Positions 5,551 to 6,543 of a stretch of DNA of 6,543 nt are shown here, one piece after another. The stretch is from assembly GCA_003244035.1 (NCBI GenBank), contig QHBV01000058.1:1-6543 (forward strand). Direction: 5' to 3'. This DNA is from Solirubrobacterales bacterium. Its GTDB lineage: Bacteria; Actinomycetota; Thermoleophilia; Solirubrobacterales; Solirubrobacteraceae. A program made the translations under genes and the position numbers. Within the stretch, counting starts at the first letter, position 1; each line of letters starts with the position of its first letter. The notes beneath the pieces are model-generated. The model was not told the DNA's origin. It did not search any database and saw only the letters and a program-made list of their open reading frames with translations.

Positions 5551-6021
5551 GTGATCGCCTACGAGCCAATCGGCGTGGTCCGCTCGCCGTTCACCGAGCG
5601 CGAGGGGATGCCGCTGCAGTCCGTCGCAGCCGCCGAGGTGCACGGGCGGGTGGAGCTCGAGCCGCGGTATGCGCCGGGCCTCCGCGACCTCGACGGCTTC
5701 TCGCACCTGTACCTGATCTGCCACCTGCACCGCTCGATGCCCGGCGACCTGGAGGTCGTCCCCTATCTGGACGACACCGTTCGCGGCGTGTTCGCCACCC
5801 GGTCGCCGCGCCATCCCAATCCGATCGGGATCTCGGTCGTGCGCCTGCTGGCCGTCGAGGACGCCACGCTGCAGGTCAGGGGCGTCGACCTGCTCGACGG
5901 GACCCCGGTGCTCGACATCAAGCCCTACGTGCCGGCCTTCGACTCGTTCGCCGCCGAGCGCACCGGCTGGCTGGCGCGGGGCGCCGAGCGGGTGCACGAG
6001 GTCAGGGCTGACCAGCGCTGA
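5551..6021 (+). CDS. trmO: tRNA (N6-threonylcarbamoyladenosine(37)-N6)-methyltransferase TrmO-like (TsaA/UPF0066)
   Basis: 156 residues of the TsaA/UPF0066 beta-barrel family. E. coli TrmO uses SAM to convert t6A37 to m6t6A37 in the anticodon loop of ACY-decoding tRNA-Thr. Family landmarks are intact: YEPIGVVRSPFTEREGMPLQ (4-23), GLRDLDGFSHLYLICHLHR (43-61), GVFATRSPRHPNPIGISVV (79-97) and DLLDGTPVLDIKPYVPAFDS (113-132). The protein lacks the extra C-terminal domain of the E. coli enzyme (about 235 residues), as many short bacterial and archaeal members do; substrate identity for short forms is less certain. The GTG start follows the methyltransferase stop by 9 bp and has only a poor GCGGA just before it, so translation may depend on coupling. 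A hairpin begins inside its last codons. Confidence 0.88.
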   Translation: MIAYEPIGVVRSPFTEREGMPLQSVAAAEVHGRVELEPRYAPGLRDLDGFSHLYLICHLHRSMPGDLEVVPYLDDTVRGVFATRSPRHPNPIGISVVRLLAVEDATLQVRGVDLLDGTPVLDIKPYVPAFDSFAAERTGWLARGAERVHEVRADQR

Positions 6022-6034
6022 GACACTCAGCGCT
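6014..6034. terminator. Perfect 9-bp hairpin at the trmO stop, probably bidirectional
   Basis: AGCGCTGAG, loop ACA, CTCAGCGCT: a perfect stem with a 3-nt loop. The left arm covers the trmO TGA (6019-6021). The right arm contains, on the minus strand, the TGA (6027-6029) that would end the proposed terC C-terminal remnant. There is no T-run on the plus strand (TTCCATAAT follows), so it resembles the hairpin-only terminators common in high-GC bacteria. Confidence 0.6.
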
Positions 6035-6077
6035 TCCATAATGCAAGCGCAACCACGATGGCGACTGCGCTCCCGTA
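6027..6077 (-). pseudogene. Possible C-terminal remnant of terC-family gene
   Basis: On the minus strand, a short frame ends at TGA 6027-6029 and reads YGSAVAIVVALALWKR. It is a hydrophobic helix with a basic tail, like the last transmembrane segment of TerC-family proteins. A stop a few codons upstream in the same frame (TAG, followed by SAY) cuts it off. It has the same strand as the TerC N-terminal remnant and sits beyond the inverted middle piece, where a C-terminus would be expected. The match is short and could be chance. Confidence 0.27.
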
Positions 6078-6143
6078 CGCCGACTACCAGGGACGCGAGA
6101 CGGTGGCTCACCTCTTGGCCACCCTCGCCGGCCGCCCACGCGG

Positions 6144-6323
6144 GTGAGCAGACGCCCCCGTCGTACTGCGCTGGCCTTTGGGCTGGTGCTGGGCGCGGTG
6201 GCCGGCTGTGACCTGGGCACGCAGTACCTCGCCGGCTACGCGCTCGTCCTGCCGCCGATTCATCGCGCTGGGCGCGGCGCTGCTCTCGCGTTCTCGTTCA
6301 TGTTCGCCGCAGTCGCGATCTAG
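6144..6323 (+). pseudogene. Inverted, internally deleted middle part of a terC-family gene
   Basis: The plus strand reads ALAFGLVLGAVAG, then CDLGTQYLAGYALVL (6168-6251), which resembles the second helix and the AGYxLE motif of TerC/Alx membrane proteins. The next expected part, the SVDN region, is absent. In a neighbouring frame FIALGAALLSR (6259-6291) and then, back in the first frame, FSFMFAAVAI (6291-6320) match the later TerC helix pattern FIALGA-LL-x-x-FSW. The piece therefore has an internal deletion of several dozen codons plus a frameshift, and ends at TAG 6321-6323. It is on the opposite strand from the TerC N-terminus beside it, so it appears inverted. A 59-codon frame from GTG 6144 is formally open but is best read as this fragment, not a functional small membrane protein. 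Confidence 0.5.
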
Positions 6324-6451
6324 AACAGCGACCAGCCAGTGGCCGCCCGGAAGCTGATCGCGTCCGAGCGCCGCACGCAGACCACCGGATCGAGCACCAG
6401 CAGGCCCGCGATCGCGCCCAGCGTCAGCACCCAGACGAGCGTGGTCACCAT
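6320..6451 (-). pseudogene. N-terminal remnant of a TerC/Alx-family membrane protein
   Basis: From ATG 6451 on the minus strand, 43 codons read MVTTLVWVLTLGAIAGLLVL, then DPVVCVRRSDAISFRAATGW, then SLF and TAG (6320-6322). This matches the first helix and first cytoplasmic stretch of TerC/Alx proteins (pattern: VWV...LLVLDLVV--R--H-VSFREAA-WSLFW). The TAG is exactly where the family has Trp (SLFW), so it could be a TGG-to-TAG nonsense change, with IATAA following in frame. Intact TerC proteins are about 320 residues with many helices; only the first fragment is here in this orientation. TerC-family proteins are linked to manganese export and tellurite resistance, but this copy cannot be functional. 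The N-terminal identification is the strongest part of the terC interpretation. Confidence 0.65.
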
Positions 6452-6477
6452 CGCGGCGACGCCGCCTGGAAGCGAGG

Positions 6478-6543
6478 GTGCCGGCGGCGCTGCTGCTGGC
6501 GGGCTTCAACCTGATCTACGTGCTGGCGCTGATCGCGATCGCC
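6478..6543 (+). CDS. Start of an unidentified membrane protein gene (3' truncated by window)
   Basis: From GTG 6478 the frame reads VPAALLLAGFNLIYVLALIA and continues hydrophobic to the window edge. GGAAG at 6468-6472 with 5-nt spacing is a plausible ribosome-binding site. The frame is open back to 6358, but the upstream part is Arg/Pro-rich, not protein-like, and has no other ATG or GTG start. Only 22 codons are visible, so the family cannot be named; it could also be a further rearranged fragment of the neighbouring decayed region. Confidence 0.35.
   Translation, partial: MPAALLLAGFNLIYVLALIAIA

Noticed and set aside
4879..6111. Minus-strand open frame of 410 codons
   Set aside because: It lies antisense to the clear methyltransferase and TrmO genes, and its sequence is low-complexity Arg/His/Gly-rich.
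6059..6145. Short plus-strand frame containing ADYQGRETVAHLLATLAG, considered as another TerC piece (DYHG motif)
   Set aside because: The similarity is limited to a few residues and the order does not fit the inversion model.
6108..6509. Minus-strand open frame of 133 codons at the window end
   Set aside because: Arg/Ala-rich with no motif, and in a different frame from the TerC-like N-terminus on the same strand.
6406..6543. GCGATCGC octamers near the window end, resembling the HIP1 repeat
   Set aside because: Only a few copies in very GC-rich DNA; not a dispersed repeat signal.

Overview
The window is GC-rich DNA with a strong G/C preference at third codon positions, frequent GTG starts and short intergenic gaps. 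Together with the gene content (a NodI/NodJ-type ABC exporter, an actinobacterial-looking cupin, a GntR/FCD regulator, an HATPase_c anti-sigma-like protein and a STAS remnant) this suggests a chromosomal segment of a high-GC Actinomycetota. The Thermoleophilia/Solirubrobacterales are my best guess; this is inference from style, with no rRNA or marker gene to confirm it.

Layout. Positions 1-2018 hold a plus-strand operon: the 3' part of an ABC-2 exporter ATPase, its permease (GTGA overlap) and a one-domain cupin. A FadR-subfamily GntR regulator converges on it (2059-2814, minus). A 121-bp divergent region with a palindrome and a promoter-like element separates the regulator from a membrane protein with a degenerate ion-channel pore (2936-4030). 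Then come a small HATPase_c protein (4165-4548) and a 432-bp stretch without an intact gene that contains a frameshifted remnant of a STAS (anti-sigma antagonist-type) gene. A class I methyltransferase (4981-5541) and a TrmO/TsaA-type tRNA methyltransferase (5551-6021) follow, closed by a perfect 9-bp hairpin. The last 520 bp hold a wrecked terC-family gene: its N-terminus lies on the minus strand, its middle is inverted onto the plus strand, and a possible C-terminus is back on the minus strand. A further gene appears to start at 6478 and leave the window.

Function. The ABC pair would form one exporter of unknown substrate. The HATPase and STAS remnant look like a decayed partner-switching (anti-sigma/anti-anti-sigma) module. 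The two methyltransferases are probably co-transcribed, but one modifies tRNA and the other has an unknown substrate. I see no defence system, CRISPR array, RNA gene or insertion sequence. The most notable content is gene decay (terC, STAS) and the non-canonical pore protein.
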